Assembly (NCBI GenBank): GCA_913064725.1
Contig: CAJYAI010000014.1
Location: 1 to 51,013, forward strand
Length of the DNA: 51,013 nucleotides
Origin: an uncultured Alteromonadaceae bacterium
GTDB taxonomy: Bacteria > Pseudomonadota > Gammaproteobacteria > Pseudomonadales > Halieaceae
Direction: 5' to 3'
The first letter of the stretch is position 1. The number at the start of each line of letters is the position of its first letter. The notes beneath the pieces are model-generated. The model made no database searches and was not told the DNA's origin. It worked only from the letters and a program-made list of their open reading frames with translations. Positions 1-8,325 of the stretch are shown here, piece after piece. The position numbers were made by a program, and so were the translations under genes.

Positions 1-255
1 TACGACGCCGTAGAAAAGAATGTATTTAACGGCGCGATTCCTTTGAAATACGCTCAGTTAGCGGCATTGTCGGCCTCTGTGGCGATGCGATGCGAATACT
101 GCATTCCCGCACATACCGCCTTCGCCAAAGCCGCAGGCGCCACCGACGAAGAGATAAAAACTGCCGTTGCGATTGCTGCGGATGTGGCGCTGAACAGCTC
201 GATGCTCTACGGCAACCAGTTTGATATGGATACGTTCTTGAAAATGTTCGAGTAG
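1..255 (+). CDS. AhpD-like / carboxymuconolactone decarboxylase-family protein, 3' part
   Basis: The reading frame is open from base 1, so the gene begins before the window; only the last 84 residues are visible. They contain the motif C-E-Y-C-I-P-A-H-T, the CxxC...H signature of AhpD-like alkylhydroperoxidase and carboxymuconolactone decarboxylase proteins. It is followed by the usual helical segment (A-G-A-T-D-E-E-I..A-V-A-I-A-A-D-V). Members are small all-helical cytoplasmic proteins; those with CxxC often reduce peroxides through a thiol relay, others act on aromatic lactones. The CxxC favours the redox type, but the substrate cannot be told from a fragment. A good hairpin terminator follows the stop. 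Confidence 0.85.
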   Translation, partial: YDAVEKNVFNGAIPLKYAQLAALSASVAMRCEYCIPAHTAFAKAAGATDEEIKTAVAIAADVALNSSMLYGNQFDMDTFLKMFE

Positions 256-274
256 TTTTAGTCGCCATCGTTCA

Positions 275-298
275 AGCCCGCCTAACGCGGGCTTTCTT
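275..298 (+). terminator. Rho-independent terminator of the AhpD-like gene
   Basis: A perfect 7-bp stem AGCCCGC / GCGGGCT (275-281 and 287-293) with a 5-nt loop is followed by a short T-rich run (TTCTT), 20 bp after the stop codon. Confidence 0.75.
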
Positions 299-683
299 AG
301 ATTTCTCCCAGCACCACGCAGGTGAGCCTCGTACATTTTTTGTTCAGCGTCTGACACTTCCGATGCCTCGCTTAATTCCACCAGCGCGCATTCGTTAGTT
401 TGCATGTCGTGACGTCAGATTTACCTGAGTGACTTTGGCCCGATCGTTGAATGGAGCTTATTAGACTCGCGTTAGCTGCATGTTTCGGCGCCGAATCGGG
501 CGAAGAGACATGCTGTCTATGCGAAGTGATTAGAATAAACAGCGGTTATCTTGGCCACGACGGTTTTTCGTCCGCTAGGCTCGACGTTGTCTATATGACG
601 TTGTCTACAAAGTGTAAGTCAGTAAAAGCGGAGGCACTGTGCTGAGTGACTCCGCTGTGTCTTTTCAGGCGTTTAAACTGAAG
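299..683. other. Non-coding stretch between the AhpD-like gene and a convergent gene
   Basis: No convincing gene was seen. A 64-codon open frame at 451-645 (+) has no ribosome binding site and no recognisable motif. The only structure noted is the short direct repeat at 583-607. Confidence 0.5.
583..607. repeat. 11-bp direct repeat with 14-bp period
   Basis: GACGTTGTCTA occurs at 583-593 and again at 597-607, separated by TAT-rich bases. It could be a tandem regulator site, but the nearest genes point away from it, so no role is assigned. Confidence 0.4.
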
Positions 684-1439
684 TTACTCAGCCTTTGTGC
701 TGCCACCTACCGGTTGAATAGCCCATACACGGGGGTTGTCGCACTCAGCGAGAGCACCGTCACCCCAAATCGACCGGTACTCGCTCCAATTAAGCTCTCC
801 CATTTTCTCCACGGCAGCGCCTCTCTCGCCCAATGATCCTGTGACCCAAACATCGTAGTAAGTGGCCTCATTTTCACGCGCGTCACCTACCCGTGGTACC
901 CAGACATAGTTGCCGCCTGCAATCTCGTTCTTATCAAACCATTCCATCGTTTCGGTTTGCGCCCGATAGAGCTGATTCCAAACCACATCGTCCTTTGCCG
1001 TGCATGATCGCACCTGCAAAAAGGCGGGCTTACCCATCCCCTCGAAAGGTCGTCGCTCTAAGGTTGTCCAGAATGAGTGCGTATTGCAGGTTGAAACGGC
1101 GTCGAACTTGGCCTGCAGTTTCTGGCCCTTGGCGAGCCATTCGTCGGCTACGGTGCCAAGCGTTGCTTGGTCCTCAGAAAAACCAACCCAGATGAAATCC
1201 ATGGGGAAATCATCTAGTGCGGCGAGGTAGGGCGTCATGACACCCGCCTGATAGGTCTCAGAAAAGTTTTCGCTAGCAAATTCGCGCCACTCGTCGGTTA
1301 CCTTCATCAAGTCCGACATGTCTTTCCCGTCGTTGAAGCTACATGCAAAAAACTCCATGGCGCCTCTGTGATGATCAGCTTGGACTGAGAGAGAAAAACC
1401 ACTCAGTAATAGTGTTATTACCCATACGCTTTTTTTCAT
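684..1439 (-). CDS. Secreted protein of unknown function, two-domain family shared with 3102-3956
   Basis: The protein has 251 residues. The start at 1439 is chosen because AAGGAG lies 6 bases upstream and because it gives a clean Sec signal peptide (M-K-K-S-V-W-V-I-T-L-L-L-S...V-Q-A). A longer frame to 1490 has neither. The mature part reads as two related halves, each with a C-[ST]-x-N-D-G-K/D-like or R-S-C-T-A-K-D opening and a W/Y-rich end. This suggests a duplicated alpha/beta-barrel-like domain of about 110 residues. The motif C-S-F-N-D-G-K followed by D-L matches C-S-Y-N-D-G-K in the lipoprotein at 3102-3956, so the two are probably paralogues. It is probably periplasmic or extracellular. 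I recognise no catalytic motif and assign no function. Confidence 0.8.
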   Translation of the reverse strand: MKKSVWVITLLLSGFSLSVQADHHRGAMEFFACSFNDGKDMSDLMKVTDEWREFASENFSETYQAGVMTPYLAALDDFPMDFIWVGFSEDQATLGTVADEWLAKGQKLQAKFDAVSTCNTHSFWTTLERRPFEGMGKPAFLQVRSCTAKDDVVWNQLYRAQTETMEWFDKNEIAGGNYVWVPRVGDARENEATYYDVWVTGSLGERGAAVEKMGELNWSEYRSIWGDGALAECDNPRVWAIQPVGGSTKAE

Positions 1440-1693
1440 TGTTATCTCCTTGGTGTTGTTTTTTCTGATTGTCTTGGGGCTGTTATTCAACCGCCTTCAA
1501 CCTAGCACGTGAGATTTCGCGCTTAATTACGTATTGATGAATTTCAGGGTGATTTGGTAGGGATTGTCACAATCGGTGTAACGATGTCCGCGCCACTAAA
1601 TGGCGATGACTCTCTAGAGTTGGCGTCTCGAGACCTAGACTGAGCGATGTTTGTCTATCCTCAGCTCTGTATTAGGCTGCGTTTCGCGCGTTC

Positions 1694-2872
1694 TTACTTT
1701 TGTCGCTCTGCGCGGTCAGGAAGGCCTCGCTCGGTTTGTAGATAGGTCGCAAAGCTTCCTAGCCAATGACTGCCCATGTAGTGCATGTCACCCAGTACCG
1801 CACGCAAGCCGGCTTCCCGATGTGCCTCCACGACAGCACGCAGGGTTGAACGGCGGGCGTCATCGACAGGCAAGCCAGACATAATGCCTTCCAGCATCCA
1901 CGCGCGACTGGTATTCAGCCCATCCAAGTGCGCTAATTTGCCATCGGTCTTATCGGTAACGACAGCCGGTTGCAGCCAGGATTCGCCAGCCTCGGCATCG
2001 AGATCGGGGAAAAATGCACTGAGCCAGTCGCTGAACTCCGCCTCAGTCATGATGCGTCGCATGAGATCTGCTTCTGCGATACACGGCGACAGGAAGTCCT
2101 GTCCCGACGGTTCGTACGCGAGCGGACAGTTACGGTCATCGATGTACAAAGACCGAATACGTGAGCTTAAGAGTGATTCAAACGCAGTGTCTGAGGCGAC
2201 TCGACTCCAGTCCAACATCAGACCAAAAGCAAAGGCTGTCTGACTGTGCTCACCGGTACGAATAGGGTGGGTCAGTTTGGGCAGCCAGTCCGAGATGTTC
2301 GCAACGGCCTGTGCCTCAAGGGGCGCTAAAACATTGAGCCAGATTTTCGCTTCTTGGTGCGGTGACTGTCGAAGTTCGGTGGTGAGTTGCAGCAACCAAG
2401 CAATTCCATAGGGACGTTCAAAAGACGCCATACCGGGTCGTTGATAGTTAGCCAGCTCGCCAGCAATATTGGCATGGGTAAAGCTTTGGTTCAGCTTCTC
2501 GACGATAGTGGGTCGGTCGATGATGTCTGCATGTGTATTGAGAAGGCGGACAAGTAGCCAGTGTCCGTGGACCGACGAGTGCCAATCGAAGCAGCCGTAA
2601 AACGCGGGATAGAGCTCACGCGGCGGCTTTAGGTCTTCATCGCTATTCATGACATGCGCGATTTTGTTGCCATATTCCTTATGAATGCACTCGAGTGCGA
2701 GATTGGAAAAGATCAGCGGATAAGCCTGCGTAACGTCTGTTTGATCACTGATTGCCGCATTAGGTGAGTCGTTTACGGCGCGCGGCTGCTCCACAGCATT
2801 ACTCGATGGTTCAGTGCAGGCACACAAAAACAGTATGAGGGTGAGCAGTGGCAGGTTTGGAAGTACTTTCAT
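1694..2872 (-). CDS. DUF2891-family lipoprotein
   Basis: The protein has 392 residues from the ATG at 2872. An upstream in-frame start at 2905 would put 11 extra residues before the hydrophobic segment. From 2872 the protein starts with a lipoprotein signal (M-K-V-L-P..L-F-L-C-A-C), predicting lipidation at the second Cys. The central motif C-F-D-W-H-S-S-V-H-G-H-W at about residues 93-104 and the closing M-G-S-H-W-L-G-S-F-A are typical of the DUF2891 family, helical proteins with an alpha/alpha-barrel look. The family function is not established. The conserved His/Asp/Trp residues suggest an enzyme, possibly sugar-acting. It is a single gene with no clear operon partner, since the flanking genes are separated by 200-250 bp. 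Confidence 0.85.
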   Translation of the reverse strand: MKVLPNLPLLTLILFLCACTEPSSNAVEQPRAVNDSPNAAISDQTDVTQAYPLIFSNLALECIHKEYGNKIAHVMNSDEDLKPPRELYPAFYGCFDWHSSVHGHWLLVRLLNTHADIIDRPTIVEKLNQSFTHANIAGELANYQRPGMASFERPYGIAWLLQLTTELRQSPHQEAKIWLNVLAPLEAQAVANISDWLPKLTHPIRTGEHSQTAFAFGLMLDWSRVASDTAFESLLSSRIRSLYIDDRNCPLAYEPSGQDFLSPCIAEADLMRRIMTEAEFSDWLSAFFPDLDAEAGESWLQPAVVTDKTDGKLAHLDGLNTSRAWMLEGIMSGLPVDDARRSTLRAVVEAHREAGLRAVLGDMHYMGSHWLGSFATYLQTERGLPDRAERQK

Positions 2873-3101
2873 GGCAATGCTTCTCTGATCTATTCGATCC
2901 AACATATGACGGTTTACTAGGCTATATCAAGGCGGATTAAGGGGGGTAATAGGACTAAGCTTCGGCAGCACTAAAGCTCAATGCAAAGCTGCATTTTCAA
3001 GGGAACACGCTCTAGTATGTTTGAATCACACTAATGTCACATTGGGATGTATAAATTGAAAGTCTCAAAACCATAAAGTTGCGTTTAATAGGGAGATATT
3101 G

Positions 3102-3956
3102 ATGAGAAATATTATTTTTTTCGTGGCAATACTGCTGATGGGTGCAGGCTGTGCCAAACAAGACGAAGGTGAGGCGGCTACTGCTGTAGTTGCCGCTCCT
3201 GAAGTGACAGAGACTGCAGCTGACGATGGCCCTGATGCTTACTATGAGTATCTTTGGTGCAATCAAGGCGACGATTTTTCGCAAGAAAAATTAGCTGAGC
3301 TTACTGCTAACTGGAACACAGTAATCGATGGTTTAGATGCACCGACGCTAGCCGCATTTGGGTACATACCAAGAGATACAGACATGGAAGATTTCGATGG
3401 TCTGTGGGTACTTCGGTGGGACTCTAAGGACGATAGTGCGGCGGGATGGGAAGCTTACGCTGCCTCGGAAGCGGGTCAAGCGCACGAAGCGACTTATGCA
3501 TCAGTGCTAGCGTGCGGCAGTGAGGTAGGCGTTAATCGGTTTGGTTTTGACGCATATATCCCGCAACCTATGCCCGCAAGCTTTACTGGCGAGCCCGCCC
3601 CGTATTTTCTGACTAACACTTTTTGCTCGTACAACGATGGAAAGGGTCCTGCAGATTTGCGCGCCGTTGTAATGGAGGAGTATCTACCGATGTTGGCGGC
3701 CGGTGCTGAGCTTAACCCGGAGTCCAGTTACTGGTTCATGGTCGGCGTACCTGACTTTGAGGAGAGAGTGGCAGGCCCGTTTGACTTTAACTGGATCAAT
3801 TATTGGCAAACAGCTCAAGAAGCGGAAGCGTCATCGACTGCATTCGCCTCGTCAGAGGAAGGACAGGCAATGATGGTTTCCCTCGGCGAAGTGGCAAGCT
3901 GTCAAGATGCCCAGGCGTGGGATGGCTACCTAATCCGTTCAAATGCTGAGGCTTGA
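3102..3956 (+). CDS. Lipoprotein of unknown function, paralogue of 684-1439
   Basis: The protein has 284 residues. ATG 3102 follows AGGGAGA with good spacing; the TTG immediately before it is not needed. The N-terminus (M-R-N-I-I-F-F-V..M-G-A-G-C-A-K) is a lipoprotein signal. The mature chain has two repeats of about 120 residues, one starting near W-C-N-Q-G-D-D and one at F-C-S-Y-N-D-G-K. Each ends in a G-[QD]-A..A-C segment after a W-rich strand (G-L-W-V-L-R-W and F-N-W-I-N-Y-W). The second repeat is clearly related to the protein at 684-1439. Two Cys per protein recur at the ends of the repeats, consistent with an envelope location. The function is unknown; a strong terminator follows. Confidence 0.8.
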   Translation: MRNIIFFVAILLMGAGCAKQDEGEAATAVVAAPEVTETAADDGPDAYYEYLWCNQGDDFSQEKLAELTANWNTVIDGLDAPTLAAFGYIPRDTDMEDFDGLWVLRWDSKDDSAAGWEAYAASEAGQAHEATYASVLACGSEVGVNRFGFDAYIPQPMPASFTGEPAPYFLTNTFCSYNDGKGPADLRAVVMEEYLPMLAAGAELNPESSYWFMVGVPDFEERVAGPFDFNWINYWQTAQEAEASSTAFASSEEGQAMMVSLGEVASCQDAQAWDGYLIRSNAEA

Positions 3957-3975
3957 ACGAGCTTAAAGATCGAAC

Positions 3976-4004
3976 TGGGGCCGGTTGACCGGCCCCAATC
4001 TTCC
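3976..4004 (+). terminator. Hairpin terminator after the 3102-3956 lipoprotein
   Basis: TGGGGCCGGT / ACCGGCCCCA form a perfect inverted repeat (3976-3985 and 3988-3997), realistically a 9-bp GC stem with a TTGA loop. The T-run after it is poor (ATCTTCC), so termination may be partial. Confidence 0.6.
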
Positions 4005-4371
4005 CGGCATAGAAACGTTGAAGGTAAAAAATCCCCTCTAGCATCAGCTTCGTTTCGCGGGGGACGGCGCAAGTTTTAGTCGAGAGCGCAAACCGTACAC
4101 TAATAACTTACGCTCTAACTATCCCAAGATTTATCGACATTTTTGCTACGCTATTTTGGGTGGGTAAGAAGCTATCCAAAGTTTTTTAGAAGCGACCAAA
4201 TGCCCCGATACAGTCTTGCATAGTCTGGCCTCTGTTAGCCTCGCGGCTGTTGCACTCGGCGAGGCTGGTACTGATGCTGCATCCTATCGAACCGATAACG
4301 TACGACGTACTGTTATGAGAGAACTCGAGCCTGCGGTTAAGAAAACGAATGATGATGCGAGCTCGACCCCC
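4005..4371. other. Non-coding stretch with an inverted repeat
   Basis: No gene is supported here. An 8-bp inverted repeat AGCCTCGC (4237-4244) / GCGAGGCT (4259-4266) with a 14-nt loop lies downstream of the LacI-type gene, which is read on the minus strand. There is no T-run on either side, so it is not called a terminator. A 77-codon open frame from 4216 overlaps the regulator and looks spurious. Confidence 0.4.
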
Positions 4372-5421
4372 TTAGTGATTAATTTTTTTATGAGCAGTGT
4401 GCACTTGGTAGGTTGCTGTAGAGCGCCTAGTAATCAAGTCAAAGGGTAACGTAGCGACAGAGTCGTCATTCTCTATTTGTCTCAGCTCATTAATGAGAAG
4501 TGATATCGCCTTCTGCGATATGGCTTGAATGGGTTGTCGGATGGTGGTCAGCGGAGGCCAGATCATTCTCGAAATTGGACTGTCATCGAAGCCGGCAATC
4601 GAAATGTCATCTGGGACTGACATACCGCTGCGCAGAGCGGCCATAGTCACGCCAGCTGCCATTTCGTCGTTACTGGCAAAGATAGCTGACGGGGGTGTTG
4701 CGAGTTTGAAAAACTGCTCTCCGGCAAGCAACCCGGCTTTAAAAGTATAGTCGCCTGCATAGATGTATTCAGATTTGATAGCCAGCCCTCTCTCTTGCAT
4801 GGCATTTTGAAATCCCTCAAGGCGTCTACTGGTGGTTGTGGTCCCCTCTCGACCCTGGACAAAGCCAATATTAGTGTGACCTAAATCGGCTAGGTGCCGG
4901 GTCATGGTTGCAGCTGCTGACACGTCATCCATGCCAACGCTGAGCCCACCATTGGAGGATTCGTTAGAGGCTATTTTCACGTAAGGAGTTTCTTGCTCTT
5001 TGAGCAATGCCAGAACATCGGGTGAGTCACAGATAGGAGGTGGAAGCAAAACACCATCCAAATTTGATTGGATAATAAGCCGACGCAAATCGTGGATCAT
5101 CGATTCATCTTGTGAGCGCATGGGCTCCACGATTAAGTGGTACCCCTCTTCTCTCGTCTGGTGTATGGCGCCGCGCAATAAGTCAACGATGTAATCGGAA
5201 TTGGGGTTATCAAACACCAAACCTATGAGATAAGACCGAGTTCCCACGGCGGCACGAGCCGCGATACTGGGCCGATAACTTACTTCACGTATCGCGTCCT
5301 CAACCTTACTGCGAGTACTCTCGCTAACATTACGCTCGCGTCGAACCACGCGCGACGCGGTTTTAATCGACACTCCGGCAAGTTTCGCAACGGAAGCCAA
5401 AGTCGATTTTTTCTCATTCAT
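4372..5421 (-). CDS. LacI-family transcriptional regulator of the sulfated-glycan locus (SalR-like)
   Basis: The protein has 349 residues, the usual length for the family. The N-terminal helix-turn-helix and hinge are clear: T-L-A-S-V-A-K-L-A-G-V-S-I-K-T-A-S-R-V-V at residues 7-26, then Y-R-P-S-I-A-A-R-A. A periplasmic-binding-like sugar-sensing domain follows from I-G-L-V-F-D-N-P to the C-terminus, with the conserved F-A-S-N-D-E-M-A-A-G and S-I-A-G-F-D-D-S segments. Such regulators usually repress glycan-uptake genes until an oligosaccharide binds. It is divergent from the lipoprotein/TonB-receptor run that starts at 5702, and the intervening 280 bp hold a 16-bp palindrome and an AACGCGTT site. 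Local control of the locus is therefore likely but inferred. Confidence 0.93.
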   Translation of the reverse strand: MNEKKSTLASVAKLAGVSIKTASRVVRRERNVSESTRSKVEDAIREVSYRPSIAARAAVGTRSYLIGLVFDNPNSDYIVDLLRGAIHQTREEGYHLIVEPMRSQDESMIHDLRRLIIQSNLDGVLLPPPICDSPDVLALLKEQETPYVKIASNESSNGGLSVGMDDVSAAATMTRHLADLGHTNIGFVQGREGTTTTSRRLEGFQNAMQERGLAIKSEYIYAGDYTFKAGLLAGEQFFKLATPPSAIFASNDEMAAGVTMAALRSGMSVPDDISIAGFDDSPISRMIWPPLTTIRQPIQAISQKAISLLINELRQIENDDSVATLPFDLITRRSTATYQVHTAHKKINH

Positions 5422-5440
5422 TTACTGACAGGTTCCTTAA

Positions 5441-5448
5441 AACGCGTT
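5441..5448. promoter_or_regulatory. AACGCGTT palindrome upstream of the LacI-type gene (candidate operator)
   Basis: The 8-bp palindrome has a central CG, the hallmark of many LacI-family operators, and lies 20 bp upstream of the regulator start. The same 8-mer occurs in the gaps at 20235-20242 and 24618-24625, and once inside a coding region at 12597. Assignment to this regulator is a guess. Confidence 0.35.
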
Positions 5449-5595
5449 GTACATTAGTTCACTATTAGCCATAGGTAAACACAGTCCACGGCGATGAACT
5501 GAGCGCCTCGTTTGTCGCTTTATCAAAAAAAGAAGCTAATAATTCCCAGGCGGCTCTTCGGCAATACAGTCTCCTTCGCCGTTGGCTGTTGCATC

Positions 5596-5611
5596 ATGAC
5601 AATATTGTCAT
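5596..5611. promoter_or_regulatory. 16-bp perfect palindrome, candidate operator of the divergent promoter
   Basis: ATGACAATATTGTCAT is a perfect 16-bp palindrome in the middle of the regulator/lipoprotein intergenic region, about 90 bp before the lipoprotein start. Its length and TGACA...TGTCA arms suit a dimeric HTH regulator. LacI-family sites usually centre on CG, whereas this one centres on AT, so the binding protein is uncertain. Confidence 0.5.
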
Positions 5612-5701
5612 TAGTCTGCAAACAGGCATAAAAAAAACACGAGTTTTTCTAATAAACTCAAAAGCTAACAATCCGTGATCAGTCATCAAAAGGGTACCGT
5701 A

Positions 5702-8200
5702 ATGAATATTATAAAGTCGGGATTCGGTTTTTTCTTAGCGACCCTTTTGGCGGGTTGTGGAGGCAGTGAATCTGGTCCGAGCGAGATTACGTCTTTTACC
5801 AACTTACAGGCGATCAGCTTTGAGACTAACACCTATACTCTCATTGTAGGTAATTCGGAAACGCTCGAGGCATCCGGGGGCTCTGGTACGGGTGCGCTGA
5901 GCTACGAGAGCACAGATGAGGCGGTGGTAAGTGTCACGCAGAGCGGTGTAATCACAGCAAATTCGGTCGGTACAGCTACTATCACGGCGACTAAAGCGGC
6001 TGATAATCTATATTCAGCGGCAAGCGCAACAGTTGCGATTACGGTCACGCCGAAAATAGAGCAGAACATTGCGTTTCCCAGTGACACCTACAGCGTCATC
6101 ATCACCAACCAAATAACGATCACTCCCACAGGTGGTGAGGGCGACGGCGCAGTCTCGTTTTCCAGCAGTGATGACAGCATCGTGACGGTCTCAAGCGATG
6201 GCGTGGTAACTGGCATAAGCCTAGGTACTGTTACCGTCACGGCGACTAAAGCGGAAGACAGTACCTTCGCCGAAGCCACGGCCCAAACCTCTGTAACGGT
6301 TACACCAAAACTGGCTCAAAGTATTACGTTTGGGGAGCAGAGCTACACAGTCGTTCTCGGCAACTCACAGTCCGTGACTGCTTCTGGTGGGCCTGGAATT
6401 GGTCAGATTTCCTATGTGAGTAGCGATTCTTCAATTGCGACTGTAAACAGTGCGGGACTAGTAACAGGTGTCGCCATTGGCAGCGTCACCATCACAGCTT
6501 TTAAAGCAGCCGACAGCACCTACGAAGAGGCAAGTGCGACCACGACTGTCAATGTTTCAGGTTTGCTTCAACAAACTATTGGCTTCTCATCGAGCGCTTA
6601 CACGCTTACGGTGAATGACTCTCAAACCATTACAGCAACTGGTGGCGAGGGCACGGGACAGATTACTTATTCCAGCGCAGATGAGTCCGTCGTTACAATA
6701 AGTGCGACTGGACTGGTTACGGCGGTAAACGTTGGTTCAACCACAATCACCGCGGTAAAGGCGGCGGACACCCTATATGCAGAAACTTTTGTAACGGCGT
6801 CTGTGACTGTCGAGCCTGCCGTCCCTGACGCGCCGGTAATCAGTGTGGTATGGACTGGAAACGGCCGTTTAACCCTCGGCTGGGCTGATGTGACTGACGC
6901 AACGTCTTATAGTTTGTTCTACGCAACCGAGAGTATTGCCGCACTGGATGACCTAGCCAACCTCGAGTCATTGGATGGTGCCGTGACAGTCCTCGATGTT
7001 ACCTCTGACTACACGCTGGCGGGTCTTGAAAACAATACGCAGTACTTTTTAGTTGTTACAGCGTTGACAGGGTCAGTCGAAAGTCCGATTAGTAATGAGT
7101 TGGTGTCAACGCCCATGAATCCACTGAATGACACTGGCATCACGGTGAGTGGTAATGGGACTTCTGGCATCAATGCGACCTGTACCAAGGCCATTCAAAA
7201 TGGTGGACACGTTCCTCAAGACTGTGACCAAGGACGAGATGCAGATACCACTATTGCAGCCAATAAAGCGGGAACCGGAGTCGCTGCCTTTGACTACACG
7301 AAATTAGGGAGTGACGGCAGCGCGATCCCGGTCCAAAACGGGACATGGTCAGCAACAGGCACTGAGGCCGACGGTACTCTTTGGTCCTGCGTTCGTGACA
7401 ATGTGACGGGGCTGATTTGGGAGGTTAAAACCACTACTGGAACACATTCATTTAACGTCAAAGGCACGTGGCAGAATCGAAACACTCTTGCCGACACTAC
7501 AAATACTGAAGGCCTTTGTGGCATAACAGATTGGAGAGTACCATCGCTGACGGAATTACTCACCATCGTTAATAATGGGCGACAAAATCCCGCGTTTGAC
7601 GTACCGCGCTTCCCTAATGGCAAGAGCCAATCTTACTGGACGAGCGACCCTATCTCGGGTGTTGCCACCAATGCTTGGACGGTGAACTTTTTTGCAGGGA
7701 TTGGTAATTCGAAGGCCAAAACCTCAAATTTCCAAGTCAGGCTGGTGTCTGGGGCTTACGCCGCTTCTAAATTTGATGCGGCTCGGTTCATTGATAACGG
7801 TGACGGAACCCTCAGCGATGTTGTCACTGGGTTGATGTGGAAACGCTGCCCAGAGGGCTTGTCGGGTGAGGACTGCAGTAATGGCTCGGCATCTACCTTA
7901 GTCTGGGGAGGTTCTATGAAGGCGGCAAGAGACTCCACCTACGCGGGCTATGACGACTGGCGTTTGCCCAATATGAAAGAGATGCAAACCTTGGTCGATG
8001 TCACCAAGAACAATCCGGCGCAGGACACGAGTGTGTTTCCGAACCCTACCAATGTGCTCAATTATTGGACGTCGTCACTGACCAAAAAAGCGAACCCCGT
8101 AACGCAGTCTTATCGGATTAATTTTCAGCGAGGGCTCAGTCAGTTCGTTGCACGCACAGGGTCTCAGAACGCGCAGTGGCTCGTACGGGATGATATCTGA
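5702..8200 (+). CDS. Lipoprotein with four Ig-like repeats, an FN3-like domain and two DUF1566 (Lcl) domains
   Basis: The protein has 832 residues. ATG 5702 is preferred over an upstream GTG at 5675 because AAAAGGG precedes it and a lipoprotein signal (F-L-A-T-L-L-A-G-C-G-G) follows at once. Residues about 33-375 hold four tandem bacterial Ig-like (Big_2-type) repeats of about 85 residues, each ending with a variant of V-T-[AV]-[FT]-K-A-[AE]-D. Residues about 380-475 look like a fibronectin type III domain. The C-terminal half has two DUF1566/Lcl-like modules (T-G-L-I-W..W-R-V-P-S-L-T-E-L and T-G-L-M-W-K..W-R-L-P-N-M-K-E-M). The stop codon overlaps a TGATG and the TonB receptor follows closely. 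It is probably a surface glycan-binding lipoprotein working with that receptor; this role is inferred. Confidence 0.9.
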   Translation: MNIIKSGFGFFLATLLAGCGGSESGPSEITSFTNLQAISFETNTYTLIVGNSETLEASGGSGTGALSYESTDEAVVSVTQSGVITANSVGTATITATKAADNLYSAASATVAITVTPKIEQNIAFPSDTYSVIITNQITITPTGGEGDGAVSFSSSDDSIVTVSSDGVVTGISLGTVTVTATKAEDSTFAEATAQTSVTVTPKLAQSITFGEQSYTVVLGNSQSVTASGGPGIGQISYVSSDSSIATVNSAGLVTGVAIGSVTITAFKAADSTYEEASATTTVNVSGLLQQTIGFSSSAYTLTVNDSQTITATGGEGTGQITYSSADESVVTISATGLVTAVNVGSTTITAVKAADTLYAETFVTASVTVEPAVPDAPVISVVWTGNGRLTLGWADVTDATSYSLFYATESIAALDDLANLESLDGAVTVLDVTSDYTLAGLENNTQYFLVVTALTGSVESPISNELVSTPMNPLNDTGITVSGNGTSGINATCTKAIQNGGHVPQDCDQGRDADTTIAANKAGTGVAAFDYTKLGSDGSAIPVQNGTWSATGTEADGTLWSCVRDNVTGLIWEVKTTTGTHSFNVKGTWQNRNTLADTTNTEGLCGITDWRVPSLTELLTIVNNGRQNPAFDVPRFPNGKSQSYWTSDPISGVATNAWTVNFFAGIGNSKAKTSNFQVRLVSGAYAASKFDAARFIDNGDGTLSDVVTGLMWKRCPEGLSGEDCSNGSASTLVWGGSMKAARDSTYAGYDDWRLPNMKEMQTLVDVTKNNPAQDTSVFPNPTNVLNYWTSSLTKKANPVTQSYRINFQRGLSQFVARTGSQNAQWLVRDDI

Positions 8201-8325
8201 TGTTGTTTGACAGTCAGCTAATTAGGGCTCAAACCGCTAAAAATTCAGGCTTAGACAGTCGCGATCCAAATACAGATGTATTCGTGCCTGCGAGCGAGAT
8301 CGAATCAAAATCGAGGAGTCACCCC

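Noticed and set aside
451-645. Open frame of 64 codons on the plus strand
   Set aside because: It has no ribosome binding site, no motif and no export signal; Cys-rich by chance.
4216-4449. Open frame of 77 codons on the plus strand
   Set aside because: It overlaps the end of the LacI-type gene antisense and has no motif or ribosome site.
8200-8325. An in-frame ATG overlapping the upstream stop (TGATG) as start of the TonB receptor
   Set aside because: It would place 42 residues before the signal peptide and has no ribosome site, while ATG 8326 has GAGGAG and a signal peptide directly after it.
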